A DNA stretch of 64,000 nucleotides from Staphylococcus piscifermentans (GTDB taxonomy: Bacteria; Bacillota; Bacilli; Staphylococcales; Staphylococcaceae): contig NZ_LT906447.1 of NCBI RefSeq assembly GCF_900186985.1, positions 1,736,001 to 1,800,000 on the forward strand. Direction: 5' to 3'. Under the pieces are notes generated by a model. That model searched no databases, was not told the DNA's origin, and saw only the letters and a program-made list of their open reading frames with translations. Every line of letters starts with the position of its first letter. Within the stretch, counting starts at the first letter, position 1. Made by a program: the position numbers and the translations under genes. Positions 63,967 to 64,000 of the stretch are shown piece after piece.

Positions 63967-64000
63967 GACTCCTTACATATCATATCATTTTCTCTTAAAT

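Overview
The window is a chromosomal segment of a low-GC Gram-positive coccus, almost certainly a Staphylococcus. Gene order, protein lengths (for example FapR-PlsX-FabD-FabG-AcpP, HslV, and a TTG-started TopA) and YSIRK/LPXTG surface proteins all match that genus. Species is not certain: the large surface genes and the block between rbgA and rplS differ from S. aureus, and a non-aureus species is likely. No tRNA, rRNA, CRISPR array, insertion sequence or integrase was seen.

Left core region (1-21.4 kb, all minus strand, so it reads right to left): rbgA-rnhB; sucC-sucD; dprA; topA; trmFO; xerC-hslV-hslU-codY; rpsB; tsf; pyrH-frr; uppS-cdsA; rseP-proS. These cover ribosome assembly, the succinyl-CoA step of the TCA cycle, DNA topology and uptake, tRNA methylation, chromosome dimer resolution, the HslUV protease with the global regulator CodY, translation factors, lipid-carrier and phospholipid synthesis, and a site-2 protease. 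Promoters and terminators visible between units are listed.

Accessory block (about 21.5-50.5 kb): core genes rbgA and rplS, close neighbours in many Firmicutes, are separated by about 29 kb. The block holds a GyrI-like effector-binding protein, a FecB-fold substrate-binding protein with no signal peptide, a YfhO-family membrane protein (lipoteichoic-acid glycosylation family), an unrecognised 544-residue protein, two giant tandem surface adhesins of 2911 and 4163 residues, and a small YxeA-like membrane-anchored protein. Each giant adhesin has a YSIRK signal, an acidic linker, a SraP-like head (L-type lectin, beta-grasp, two cadherin-like domains), a long FIVAR-repeat stalk (about 14 and 23 repeats) and an LPXTG anchor. 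They look like diverged tandem duplicates. The yfhO and GyrI-like genes have sigma-B-like promoters. The unknown gene and both giants have the same TATACA-17-TATAAT promoter hexamers.

Right core region (50.6-64 kb, minus strand, reading right to left): fapR-plsX-fabD-fabG-acpP (fatty acid and phospholipid synthesis under FapR), rnc-smc-ftsY-ylxM-ffh (RNase III, chromosome condensation, signal recognition particle), then rpsP-rimM-trmD-rplS (ribosomal proteins and RNA maturation). Many genes here overlap or abut, indicating translational coupling.
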